The notes below the pieces were generated by a model. That model was given only the letters and a program-made list of their open reading frames with translations, ran no database searches and was not told where the DNA came from. Below, piece by piece: positions 7,719-15,100 of a stretch of DNA of 32,083 bases. Source of the DNA: Bdellovibrionota bacterium (GTDB lineage Bacteria > Bdellovibrionota > Bdellovibrionia > Bdellovibrionales > JAEYZS01). Positions within the stretch are counted from its first letter, which is position 1. Every line of letters begins with the position of its first letter. Location: positions 1-32,083 of the forward strand of contig CAUJEF010000031.1 in NCBI GenBank assembly GCA_963169515.1, read 5' to 3'. Made by a program: the position numbers and the translations under genes.

Positions 7719-8531
7719 ATGTACAAGCGCTTGACCTACTTTTTTTTGGCCTTTTTCCTGGGGCTACTTTTAGCTCCAATGGCCATTGCTACGCCTTCAG
7801 AATTTTCGTGGAGAGAGCAGGACAGCCGCCGCGGCTATGTGAGCGTCATTGATCAAGCAGATGATACCACAGGAACCCCACTTGTTTTTATCGATAATCC
7901 TGACGCGAATGAGCGCACGTTGCGGGAAAAAATTTTCGATGAGCGACTGACGAAAGAATTCACGTTGAAGTATCAGGAAAAATTTGGCCGCACTGAGGCT
8001 GAAACATTTTATACGCGCAGTAATGTTTTTGAATACCTGAATGTTCAAGGAAGAGAATATTCTCAAGAACAATACTACGATGAACAGAAATCGTTCGGAA
8101 CCTATATGGTTCGTCGAACCGTAGAATACCATATCGATTCGAAGGGACGAGATATCGCCCCAGCGGTGATTGAAACAAAGGAAAAATTGCAAAATGTGAA
8201 TGTCGGTATTGGGAAGAATATCAAGATCAAAGCAAAATATTCCATTGCAGCCAATGATTTTGGCGTTCGGATCGAAAACCCAATAATTGATTACCGGATG
8301 ACCATACCGAGCCATTTATCTGGCACGATAGTGAGCGTCGGTAAAGGAATCGGGCACCTGTATTATATGGAATCGTATTATTACTGTAGTACTGGTGCTA
8401 TTTCTTTAATCGGGCGGCGCAAATTGACTGAACTGGCCTCTGTGAGTATTACGTTGACTCCAAACTACTGGCGTCCAGAAGAAAGGGTTCGAGAGAAATT
8501 TGGTTTGGCGGGACTGACATGGGGATTTTAA
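7719..8531 (+). CDS. Exported protein of unknown function
   Basis: A 270-residue exported protein not recognised as any family. Residues 1-25 form a strong signal peptide (MYKRL, then a long hydrophobic run, probable cleavage after AIA). The middle (about 60-130) is highly charged and tyrosine/glutamate-rich; the C-terminal half looks beta-rich. The ATG at 7719 is preferred over an in-frame TTG at 7701, which would put six extra residues before the signal peptide. The stop overlaps the start of the next gene by 13 bases, so it is co-translated with the exported kinase and is the obvious candidate for its partner, substrate or regulator. Confidence 0.75.
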   Translation: MYKRLTYFFLAFFLGLLLAPMAIATPSEFSWREQDSRRGYVSVIDQADDTTGTPLVFIDNPDANERTLREKIFDERLTKEFTLKYQEKFGRTEAETFYTRSNVFEYLNVQGREYSQEQYYDEQKSFGTYMVRRTVEYHIDSKGRDIAPAVIETKEKLQNVNVGIGKNIKIKAKYSIAANDFGVRIENPIIDYRMTIPSHLSGTIVSVGKGIGHLYYMESYYYCSTGAISLIGRRKLTELASVSITLTPNYWRPEERVREKFGLAGLTWGF

Positions 8532-9460
8532 AAAATCTTCTTTTTTTGGGAGTTTTATTTTGTGCTGCTGATCTTTATGCATTTCCCGAAGTGGGAGATG
8601 TAGTCAGAGTCTCCGATGGGCTAAATTACAAGATTGTTTCAGAGTTGGGATCTGGTGCTTACGGGCGCGTTTTTAAAGCCCAAATGAATACACGCCAAGA
8701 CAGCGAAATTGCAATTAAAATTTTTTTTTCAAACAAAGACATTGAATCTATTTTTTCTAATTATGAATTCGTTAGGGACAAGGCGCATGATGCCCCCTAT
8801 TTTGTGAAAATTTATTCCACTTATCGGGCGGTGAACGTAAATGGCCAAACATTTCCAATAATTGCCATGGAAAAGTTGGATAAGGATCTTTGGCAGCTAT
8901 CTAAAGACTTAAATTTAGAACAGCGGATCGAAATTGCTCCAAAAATTATTGAGGACATTTTGCGTGCGATTGCATTTTTAGCAAAACACAAACGGGCGCA
9001 CTCGGATATACGCATGGAAAACATTATGTGTCGTGGATCGGGACAGTTCCTGTTGAATGACTTTGATCTTTCCGGTCCTTCAGAACCTACGATTTTAGAT
9101 TATTTTTTGGACCCAGAACTTGTGGATGAGCGGCCGGGAATCGAACGAGATGTATATAACCTGGGTCAGGCGATGTTGGGTTTTCTTTTTGGCGAGGCTT
9201 ATTTGGATCGCGATCTTGAACACGCAGTTCAGGCATTTGAACGTACTCGCTCAAAATTGGAATCACGCTATCTTTTGAGGTTTGACTTGTTAAGGGCTTA
9301 CATAACAGGGTTTCTTCACGCAGTTCCGCAGGTAAGAATCAGTTCCGCGTTGGAAGAATTTGATCCGCGAAATGCAAACAAGGGGATAGGCAGACTTATC
9401 GATTATACTTACCTTTTTAGAATGACAAATTTAACCTGTCCGGACCTTTTCCCGCTCTAA
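8519..9460 (+). CDS. Protein kinase-like protein with signal peptide
   Basis: A 313-residue protein combining an export signal (residues about 1-21, MGILKN plus a hydrophobic run) with a Ser/Thr-type protein kinase domain. Landmarks in order: glycine loop GSGAYGRVFKA (44-54); ATP-anchoring K67 in AIK; likely helix-C glutamate E83; catalytic loop H161-S-D163 with N168; metal-binding D181-F-D (DFG replaced by DFD); a PE motif (199-200); and the helix-F stretch RDVYNLG with D211. The usual catalytic-loop lysine is arginine R165. All core catalytic residues remain, so activity is plausible. A kinase routed out of the cytoplasm would meet little ATP in the periplasm, which suggests secretion into another cell, retention, or a non-kinase role. 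It is overlapped by the gene in front. Confidence 0.82.
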   Translation: MGILKNLLFLGVLFCAADLYAFPEVGDVVRVSDGLNYKIVSELGSGAYGRVFKAQMNTRQDSEIAIKIFFSNKDIESIFSNYEFVRDKAHDAPYFVKIYSTYRAVNVNGQTFPIIAMEKLDKDLWQLSKDLNLEQRIEIAPKIIEDILRAIAFLAKHKRAHSDIRMENIMCRGSGQFLLNDFDLSGPSEPTILDYFLDPELVDERPGIERDVYNLGQAMLGFLFGEAYLDRDLEHAVQAFERTRSKLESRYLLRFDLLRAYITGFLHAVPQVRISSALEEFDPRNANKGIGRLIDYTYLFRMTNLTCPDLFPL

Positions 9461-9473
9461 TGAGTGCCACAGC

Positions 9474-9503
9474 TTGACAGGATACGTAAAAATCGTTTCT
9501 ATT
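9474..9503 (+). promoter_or_regulatory. Candidate sigma-70-like promoter
   Basis: A perfect TTGACA (9474-9479) is followed after 18 bases by TCTATT (9498-9503), matching four of six -10 positions. Transcription from here would begin just before the GGGAGG and ATG of the gene at 9533, giving it a promoter separate from the kinase pair. The -10 box is weak. Confidence 0.4.
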
Positions 9504-9532
9504 GGTAGGTGAAGCGCTATGCGGGAGGTTGC

Positions 9533-10039
9533 ATGAGGGATTTAGATTGGATTAAGGATCTAGTCGAAGCCGAGCAGAAGATGGAAGAAAGCGGTATGGT
9601 GGATTTCTCCACAGGCTATAGCCCCGATGAGTCGCTTAAAAATGAAACCATTAAATTTCTAACTCAAATAAAAGAATTATTTATTGATTTTTCAACTGTG
9701 TTCAATAAATACCGCGGCCTTGCTGTTGGTGGTGTTAAAATTTACGGCATTTCCAAAACCCAAGCGGACTTTATGTTGTTTCGCAATGGGTTTAAATTAT
9801 TTTTTATTATGGAAAAACCTGGGGCTATAACTATTCGCACCCAGTTTCATGGTGCGGACTATACTCCCGGCGCAACAATGACAGCGCCACAAATTGATAG
9901 CCTGGGACCAGACGACCATATCGAAGCCCGCTGGGGTGCATTTGGTGCCATTATATGGACCCATCAAGAGCTCGAAGTTCGTCCTGAAAATTTAGTGAAG
10001 TTTCATTTTACTAAATTTGTTCGAGAAAGTTCTAAGTAA
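9533..10039 (+). CDS. Conserved-looking cytoplasmic protein, unknown
   Basis: A 168-residue soluble protein with no signal peptide or membrane helix and no family that I recognise. The N-terminal third is acidic and helical (residues 1-60); the rest mixes beta-like strands with glycines (around GLAVGGVKIYG) and ends in a basic tail. The ATG at 9533 is chosen because GGGAGG lies 5 bases upstream; a GTG at 9509 would read through that site. It follows the exported kinase gene by 72 bases and ends four bases from the convergent gene. Codon use looks native. Confidence 0.72.
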   Translation: MRDLDWIKDLVEAEQKMEESGMVDFSTGYSPDESLKNETIKFLTQIKELFIDFSTVFNKYRGLAVGGVKIYGISKTQADFMLFRNGFKLFFIMEKPGAITIRTQFHGADYTPGATMTAPQIDSLGPDDHIEARWGAFGAIIWTHQELEVRPENLVKFHFTKFVRESSK

Positions 10040-10043
10040 ATAA

Positions 10044-10481
10044 TTATCTTACAACGACGATTTCGTAGCTTTTATTTGCCTGTGTGAGGGAGATATGATT
10101 TTCCCCCTTTTCTAAATGAATAAAATCCGTCGTAAATTGATTGTGATCCATTTTGAAGACAGAGATCGAGTCGCCTGTATCATTGTTCTTTACGATAGTT
10201 TCTTTAAGATCATTCAAGGCCAGACCATTGCAAAGGACTCCTTTAAGACGAATTTGCAGAGCCCCTGATTTGAACACATTTTGGCCGCAATTCATTTCAA
10301 TCACATCTGTAAATTTTTGATTTTCTGCAATAGAAATACTCGCAGGTGCTCGGGCGAATTCTTTTATTTTTTCAACTGGATCATGATTTACAAGGGACGA
10401 AACAGAGGTCGTTCCAATCAGAACCGCAATCACGAGAACTGACATAAAATAAACTTTGTGGAAGGCTTTTCTAAGATTCAT
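10044..10481 (-). CDS. Small exported or membrane-anchored protein
   Basis: A 145-residue protein with a hydrophobic N-terminal segment (about residues 10-30) that acts as an uncleaved anchor or signal peptide. Two cysteines in the mature part (in MNCGQNV and GVLCNGL) could form a disulfide. The remainder looks like a small beta-sandwich, with a carbohydrate-binding or Ig-like feel, but no family was recognised. An AAAGGG lies directly against an ATG at 10490 and 9 bases from the second in-frame ATG at 10481, so the latter is taken as the start. It lies 89 bases after the large metallopeptidase gene and may share its transcript. Confidence 0.68.
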   Translation of the reverse strand: MNLRKAFHKVYFMSVLVIAVLIGTTSVSSLVNHDPVEKIKEFARAPASISIAENQKFTDVIEMNCGQNVFKSGALQIRLKGVLCNGLALNDLKETIVKNNDTGDSISVFKMDHNQFTTDFIHLEKGENHISLTQANKSYEIVVVR

Positions 10482-10579
10482 GCTCAACATCCCTTTACGT
10501 ACTATAGTCTAGCTACCTATGTCTTTTCGGTGTTGGGCGTTCAGGACTTTAGTATTATAGGGTGTCTCGGATTGAGATT

Positions 10580-13417
10580 TTACAAACCCAGTGTGGAATA
10601 AATGACAGAGCTGCCGTTTGCGCCTGGGTGCGTCCCTTGCGCAAATCCTAGCTTGAATTGCATTGGAGCGTGGTAAAAACCCGTAATGTCGAAAACAATT
10701 TCTGTCCCATAACTGGAAAATACATTGCGCCCACGGTTCCGAATAGCGTCGTTGTGTTCATTGAAATAAAAGCCATTGAAATGCAGGAAATCCCCAAACA
10801 AGCTCATGCTGATTTTTTGTAAAAACAGGGGTGCAGTTCCGAAGCCTTTGTATGGATAGGCGAGTGGGAATCGATATTCCGCTGTAGCTTCGTATGTCTG
10901 CCAGCCAACAAACTCGCCACTTGGAAATCCGCGCATAACGAATGGGGAATCCCCCACCTGAATGACTGGTGTGGCTGTGACGGTCGATGATCCAAGCAAA
11001 ACGCTTCGATTCACTTTTGTGTAGTAAGCTTGTCCACGAAGCATAAATACGTTATTAGGTGGAAGCCATTTTGTGTGATAGTAAGTTCCATCAAAAATCC
11101 CTTTGCCATGTTCAGTGCGGGTGGCGTTTTGAAGAAATTGTGTGTAATTCAAAAAAAACTTTTTTCCAACCGGAGAGATTTGATATCCTTTTTTCGAAGT
11201 GTCATCGTAGCTGATTCCCACGGTTGGGCCGTAATAATCAAAATCTCTGTGCAGAGTTGGGTTATTGCTGCTCTTTAAAATCGGATCGTCGATTAATTCG
11301 TAAGATATACCCAGTAATGCGCGCCACTTGTTATTGAGACCCCAAATATAATTACTATATGTGATAGATCCACCACGGTTCCCAGCAGTGCTACCGTATG
11401 CCGGAGAGTAAACATTGAGATCGTATGCAAGAAATGTCAGCGTTCCATATCCTGTGTTTTGCAAATACAACGCAGAAAAACTAGGTTCTTGGGATCGACT
11501 GTCGTATTCTGCGCTTAGAGAAAGCGCTTGTAATCCAAGCGGATCCATTGCCTCAACATTTGCGCCCACAATAAACCCGTCAGTTAAAATCAAAAACCCG
11601 GGCAGCCAATATTGCGGCATCAAATAACTTGTTGAGGAGTAAGGATAAGTTTTTGATTTAACCTTAACCGCTTTTGAATTAATTTCTGCTGGGAAATCTT
11701 TGGCAAGATCGCTTTCCACCTTTGGTGTTCCAACGACGACAGAAGGAACCTTCACGCGCTCTAACCCGAATCCTCGAGAAGATAGGTGGCTAATGTAAAG
11801 ATTATTTGTTCTTGAGTCTAATTCGCCATTTAAAACTTTTGTTTTTGTATTCGTGAGAGCCTTTACATTGGAAAATGTTCTGTCCGTAAGGAATAGATTA
11901 TCGACACCGGACTTATTATTTGTAAAAATAATTCCCTGCTTTGTTACGACAGGAAAGCGTGATCCTGAATATTGAGGCAGCACAGTATTAACAGCTTGGT
12001 TTTCGATATCCAAAACTTTCAAATATTCGTTTCCATCCAGGGCGCGTTCGGAAAAAACTATTTTATTGTCATTCAAAAAGGATGGTTGGCTGACTCGGAC
12101 TTGGAATTCAGGCTTATACAGAACCTTTAGGTTGGCTCCTTTTGCAGATACTGTGGAAATAGTTGTGGAGCCTGGGCCAGATTGAATAAACACGATGGTA
12201 TTTCCGTCAGGTGATACAGAGGGCTCTTGGGCCCGCAAACCCTTAGTAATTCTGTCTTTCTTTTTATTTTTTAAATTGTAAACGTATAAATCGTAAAATG
12301 TATGGTAACGGTCAAAATCATCAGTTTGATCAAATACAATTTTTTCTGAATCAGGGAACCAACCAACGCGAGTCGTGTCTGTCGTAATTAACAGTTGTTT
12401 TGGCCTTCCGCCAAAGTAATTTTCTTTTCTTTCGATCAATTGAAGTGTTGTGTCCCCAGTGTCAATGGCAGTTACGAACGCCAGTTTGGATTGATCTGGA
12501 CTGAGCGTTGGGCTGAAGCTCATAACCCCAGACTTTACAGGAATTTCTGTCCCACGAGTTACGACTCCCCCTTTTTCAATTTCATCAAGCTGTTGTTTTG
12601 CCATACTCGCGTAGCGTCCATAGGCATCTGTTAAGATACTTTGAAAATTTGCTTTGAAGTCGTCTTTGGCCGGACCTTCGATGAACCAGGGCATTCGATG
12701 TGAATAGCGTTGGTTCCAGCGTCCTATGATATCAATATCCTTTTCTTGAACAATATGGTGCCACAAAAGTGCGCCATAGTAGTAAGGTCGCTGTCCGCGA
12801 GGCCAGGTGGGAATAGATACCTCGTTGATGCGCGAAATATCCTCGCTCCCCCATGTTCCATCGACGACTTCCGATCGAATCATTGCGGCATAGTCAGCAG
12901 ATCGCAGGCGTCCATGGGTTGTCAGTCGGCTTTCAATTTCAACGGCCAGTCCCTCCAAATACCAACGAGGCAAAAACATATTTGGTTTTATTATGGAACC
13001 AAATATCCAACGCATGGGGGTCCAAAACCCTCCGGCGGGCTGCATATTCAAGATGTGGGTGTACTCATGAACAATCAATTCTTGTGACCAGACACTGTAG
13101 TTATCAATCGTCGATAGCCCGGACGGGAGCACAGGGAATCCGTAAATTAGTGGTCGTGGGACGCTTGTTGCGGCACCGTTTGCTAAGTCCGTTGTGCTAT
13201 CTATGACGATCACCGTTTTCGCCGGAGCTTCCCCAAATATTTTTTCTAACACGTTGTAGGAATATTCAGCTTGAGTTGCATATTCTATCGCCACAAATTT
13301 TTGTCTTGCGTCATATATGACTTCAAAGTGATCCGTTTCAATGACTTGATAATCGATCCTAGGGTCGATTGCCCATAGATGCACAGAGAACAGAGATAAT
13401 AAAAATGTTAAAAACAT
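10580..13417 (-). CDS. Metallopeptidase/TolB-propeller/outer-membrane barrel fusion
   Basis: A 945-residue three-part envelope protein. A signal peptide spans residues 1-16. Residues about 20-270 form a gluzincin-type (peptidase MA-like) zinc protease: HEYTH at 117-121 and the third ligand E155 in WYLEG. Residues about 280-580 are a TolB-like beta-propeller with repeated SPDG/SPDQ and W/F-P-D-S-E motifs. Residues about 600-945 look like an outer-membrane beta-barrel of the surface-antigen type, with strands ending in an aromatic/leucine terminus. GGAG lies 7 bases before the ATG. It is divergent from pal, whose usual neighbour is tolB, so the propeller may work near Pal. It is likely anchored in the outer membrane with the protease facing the periplasm or surface. 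Confidence 0.85.
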   Translation of the reverse strand: MFLTFLLSLFSVHLWAIDPRIDYQVIETDHFEVIYDARQKFVAIEYATQAEYSYNVLEKIFGEAPAKTVIVIDSTTDLANGAATSVPRPLIYGFPVLPSGLSTIDNYSVWSQELIVHEYTHILNMQPAGGFWTPMRWIFGSIIKPNMFLPRWYLEGLAVEIESRLTTHGRLRSADYAAMIRSEVVDGTWGSEDISRINEVSIPTWPRGQRPYYYGALLWHHIVQEKDIDIIGRWNQRYSHRMPWFIEGPAKDDFKANFQSILTDAYGRYASMAKQQLDEIEKGGVVTRGTEIPVKSGVMSFSPTLSPDQSKLAFVTAIDTGDTTLQLIERKENYFGGRPKQLLITTDTTRVGWFPDSEKIVFDQTDDFDRYHTFYDLYVYNLKNKKKDRITKGLRAQEPSVSPDGNTIVFIQSGPGSTTISTVSAKGANLKVLYKPEFQVRVSQPSFLNDNKIVFSERALDGNEYLKVLDIENQAVNTVLPQYSGSRFPVVTKQGIIFTNNKSGVDNLFLTDRTFSNVKALTNTKTKVLNGELDSRTNNLYISHLSSRGFGLERVKVPSVVVGTPKVESDLAKDFPAEINSKAVKVKSKTYPYSSTSYLMPQYWLPGFLILTDGFIVGANVEAMDPLGLQALSLSAEYDSRSQEPSFSALYLQNTGYGTLTFLAYDLNVYSPAYGSTAGNRGGSITYSNYIWGLNNKWRALLGISYELIDDPILKSSNNPTLHRDFDYYGPTVGISYDDTSKKGYQISPVGKKFFLNYTQFLQNATRTEHGKGIFDGTYYHTKWLPPNNVFMLRGQAYYTKVNRSVLLGSSTVTATPVIQVGDSPFVMRGFPSGEFVGWQTYEATAEYRFPLAYPYKGFGTAPLFLQKISMSLFGDFLHFNGFYFNEHNDAIRNRGRNVFSSYGTEIVFDITGFYHAPMQFKLGFAQGTHPGANGSSVIYSTLGL

Positions 13418-13495
13418 TGACGTCTCCGGCGCAGATTCTGCTAAGTCTAGACAAACAAGCCCACCATGTTTTTGAATTCAAAACAATCAAAAGTT

Positions 13496-13525
13496 TTGAC
13501 TCTGAATAACCTAAGGCTCTAAGAT
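13496..13525 (+). promoter_or_regulatory. Candidate promoter of the pal operon
   Basis: TTGACT (13496-13501), an 18-base spacer and TAAGAT (13520-13525) form a good housekeeping-type promoter, about 35 bases before the pal start. It lies in the 143-base divergent region shared with the metallopeptidase fusion gene. Confidence 0.55.
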
Positions 13526-13560
13526 AATTTAATATTTTAAAACAGTGGAGGCCACAGCTT

Positions 13561-14079
13561 ATGTATAAAAACCTAACAAAACTAATCGTTATTTCAACAA
13601 TGGCTGTTTTGGTTGCGTCGTGTTCGAAAAAGACAAAACCTGATGAAACCGTTGGCGCCGAGGCCGGTGTAGGCGCGGGTGCTCCAGTGATTGAATCAAA
13701 AGCGATGGCTTTTAATCCGCAAGGGAGTGATACGGGTACAATTTCTGGCCTGTATACAATTCATTTTGAATACGATGATTCTTCAATCACTCCGGAAGGC
13801 AAAAAACAGCTCGAGCAAAATGTGGACTGGATTAAGAAAAACCCAAATCTCGATATGCAGGTTGAGGGTCATTGTGACGAACGAGGATCTGTCGAGTACA
13901 ATTTGGCGCTAGGCGAGCGTCGTGCGCGATCTGTAAAAGCGTACCTTGTAAGCATGGGAATTCCGGCAAGCCGTGTTCGCACAGTGAGCTATGGTAAAGA
14001 GAAAAAAATAGATAATGGCGATTCCGATGAAGCTCATGCAAAAAATCGCCGAGCAAACTTTGTCCCGCTCCCTAAGTAA
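13561..14079 (+). CDS. pal: Peptidoglycan-associated lipoprotein Pal
   Basis: A 172-residue outer-membrane lipoprotein that ties the outer membrane to peptidoglycan. The lipobox LVASC places the lipidated cysteine at C21. A flexible, glycine/alanine-rich linker (22-60) leads to an OmpA-like domain (about 63-172) with VEGHCDERGSVEYN, ALGERRARSV and RVRTVSYGKE, the expected diaminopimelate-binding signature. GGAG lies 10 bases before the ATG. It is the first gene of a lipoprotein trio followed by tsaD, rsmA and smpB. No tolQ, tolR or tolA is in the window. Confidence 0.96.
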   Translation: MYKNLTKLIVISTMAVLVASCSKKTKPDETVGAEAGVGAGAPVIESKAMAFNPQGSDTGTISGLYTIHFEYDDSSITPEGKKQLEQNVDWIKKNPNLDMQVEGHCDERGSVEYNLALGERRARSVKAYLVSMGIPASRVRTVSYGKEKKIDNGDSDEAHAKNRRANFVPLPK

Positions 14080-14088
14080 TTCGTAAAT

Positions 14089-14379
14089 ATGAAGTGGATT
14101 GGATCAGTTGTTTTAGCCAGTGCATTGCTGGTGGGATGTGCGATCAATCCACCTCTTGAAGAATACACTATCGCGCGTACGGCAATCGATGCGGCAAAAC
14201 AGTACGAGTCGGATCGGTATTCGCCAAGCCTTTGGTATCAAGCTGAAGAAAACTATCGGCGTGGTCAGCTTGCGTTTCGGCAAGAAGATTTTAAAGTAGC
14301 AAAAAGTTTTTTTCTGAAAGCAAAGCAGTTTGCAGAGCGTGCTGAAAATAAAGCTCGGAAGGAAAAGAGTACAAAATGA
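14089..14379 (+). CDS. Small DUF4398-like lipoprotein
   Basis: A 96-residue lipoprotein. The lipobox LLVGC places the lipidated cysteine at C17. The mature part is two helices with an alanine-rich repeat pattern (A-x-x-A-x-x-Y and YRRGQLAFRQEDFKVAKSFF), typical of the DUF4398 domain, which is common near pal and ompA genes in delta-proteobacteria. It ends in a basic tail. It lies nine bases after pal and overlaps the next gene by four bases. Probably a periplasm-facing accessory of the Pal/YbgF system; its biochemical role is unknown. Confidence 0.8.
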   Translation: MKWIGSVVLASALLVGCAINPPLEEYTIARTAIDAAKQYESDRYSPSLWYQAEENYRRGQLAFRQEDFKVAKSFFLKAKQFAERAENKARKEKSTK

Positions 14380-15008
14380 AAAAATTAATGCTGGTAATCG
14401 TGTTTATTGGACTTACGGGGTGTTTGCGGACTCGTGATGAAATTTCAGCCCAAGATGAACAAAAAGTAATTCAAAATCAAATTTCGGAAATTCGTCAATC
14501 TAAAGCGGATCAGGAATTGAAGTCACAATCCGTAGAAAATGAAATGCGAAATCTAATTGGTCGTACCGAAGTTCTGGAACGTAAATTTAACGATCTTATT
14601 CAAAACGAAAGTTTTCAAAGACAGGATTCGGCAAAGCAAATGAAAGATCTAGTTGATCAAATGAAAATATTTGAAGAGTCTGTTGCCAACATGGCTGTTC
14701 GGTTGGAGCGTTTAGAAAAGACACCCAAGGCTGAAAATACAGAGGCTAAAAAAAGAAGTACTTGGGACAAAGCTGATGATCTGTTTGTGAAAAAGGATTG
14801 GAAAAATGCGGCCCTTGGATTTCAAGATTATATCGAACAAAATCCAAAGGGGACCAATGTTTCTATGGCCATGTATAAGATTGGCGTCTGTTTTCAAGAG
14901 TTAAAAATGAAGAGTGAGGCCAAGGGGTTCTTTGAAGATACGATTAAACAACACCCCAACTCGTCTGCAGCCCGAAAAGCCAAATATAGGTTGAACCAAA
15001 TTAAATAA
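14376..15008 (+). CDS. YbgF/CpoB-like lipoprotein with coiled coil and TPR
   Basis: A 210-residue protein with the domain order of CpoB (YbgF), which in E. coli coordinates the Tol-Pal system with peptidoglycan synthesis during constriction. Residues 1-16 are a signal peptide ending in the lipobox LTGC, so unlike E. coli CpoB this copy is lipidated. Residues about 28-115 are a coiled coil. Residues about 127-210 carry tetratricopeptide repeats (WDKADDLFVKKDWKNAALGF; Y-K-I-G; FFEDTIKQHPNSSAARKAKY). It overlaps the DUF4398 gene (ATGA), confirming one operon with pal. Confidence 0.88.
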   Translation: MKKLMLVIVFIGLTGCLRTRDEISAQDEQKVIQNQISEIRQSKADQELKSQSVENEMRNLIGRTEVLERKFNDLIQNESFQRQDSAKQMKDLVDQMKIFEESVANMAVRLERLEKTPKAENTEAKKRSTWDKADDLFVKKDWKNAALGFQDYIEQNPKGTNVSMAMYKIGVCFQELKMKSEAKGFFEDTIKQHPNSSAARKAKYRLNQIK

Positions 15009-15010
15009 AA

Positions 15011-15100
15011 AGGTACGCCGTTCCCTTTCAGGAGACAATGCATTATAATCAGGGTTTTGGAGAGATGTTGCAGTGTCTCCTGAAAGGGAACGGCGTACCT
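15011..15100. repeat. Perfect 27-bp inverted repeat before tsaD
   Basis: The left arm (15011-15037) and right arm (15074-15100) are exact reverse complements, separated by 36 bases. TGCA at both inner ends could extend the stem after one mismatch. The right arm ends immediately before the tsaD ATG at 15101 and contains the only purine-rich site (GAAAGGGAA) for it. The left arm contains AGGAG, just before an alternative in-frame ATG at 15038. A folded transcript would therefore hide both ribosome-binding sites. No T-run follows on the plus strand, so it is not a plus-strand intrinsic terminator. It could be a regulatory hairpin or a REP/MITE-like repeat. Confidence 0.95.

Noticed and set aside
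7797-8315. A 172-residue reading frame on the minus strand
   Set aside because: It lies wholly inside the exported protein gene, has no ribosome-binding site or family resemblance, and is most simply a shadow frame.
9509-9532. A GTG start for the gene at 9533
   Set aside because: GGGAGG lies just before the ATG at 9533, so the GTG would read through the ribosome-binding site.
10491-10579. A terminator between the metallopeptidase fusion and the small exported gene
   Set aside because: No GC-rich stem followed by T-residues is visible, so the two may share a transcript.
15038-15100. A 21-residue N-terminal extension of TsaD
   Set aside because: It is encoded by the loop and right arm of the inverted repeat and is not like any TsaD N-terminus; kept only as an alternative start, because an AGGAG does precede it.
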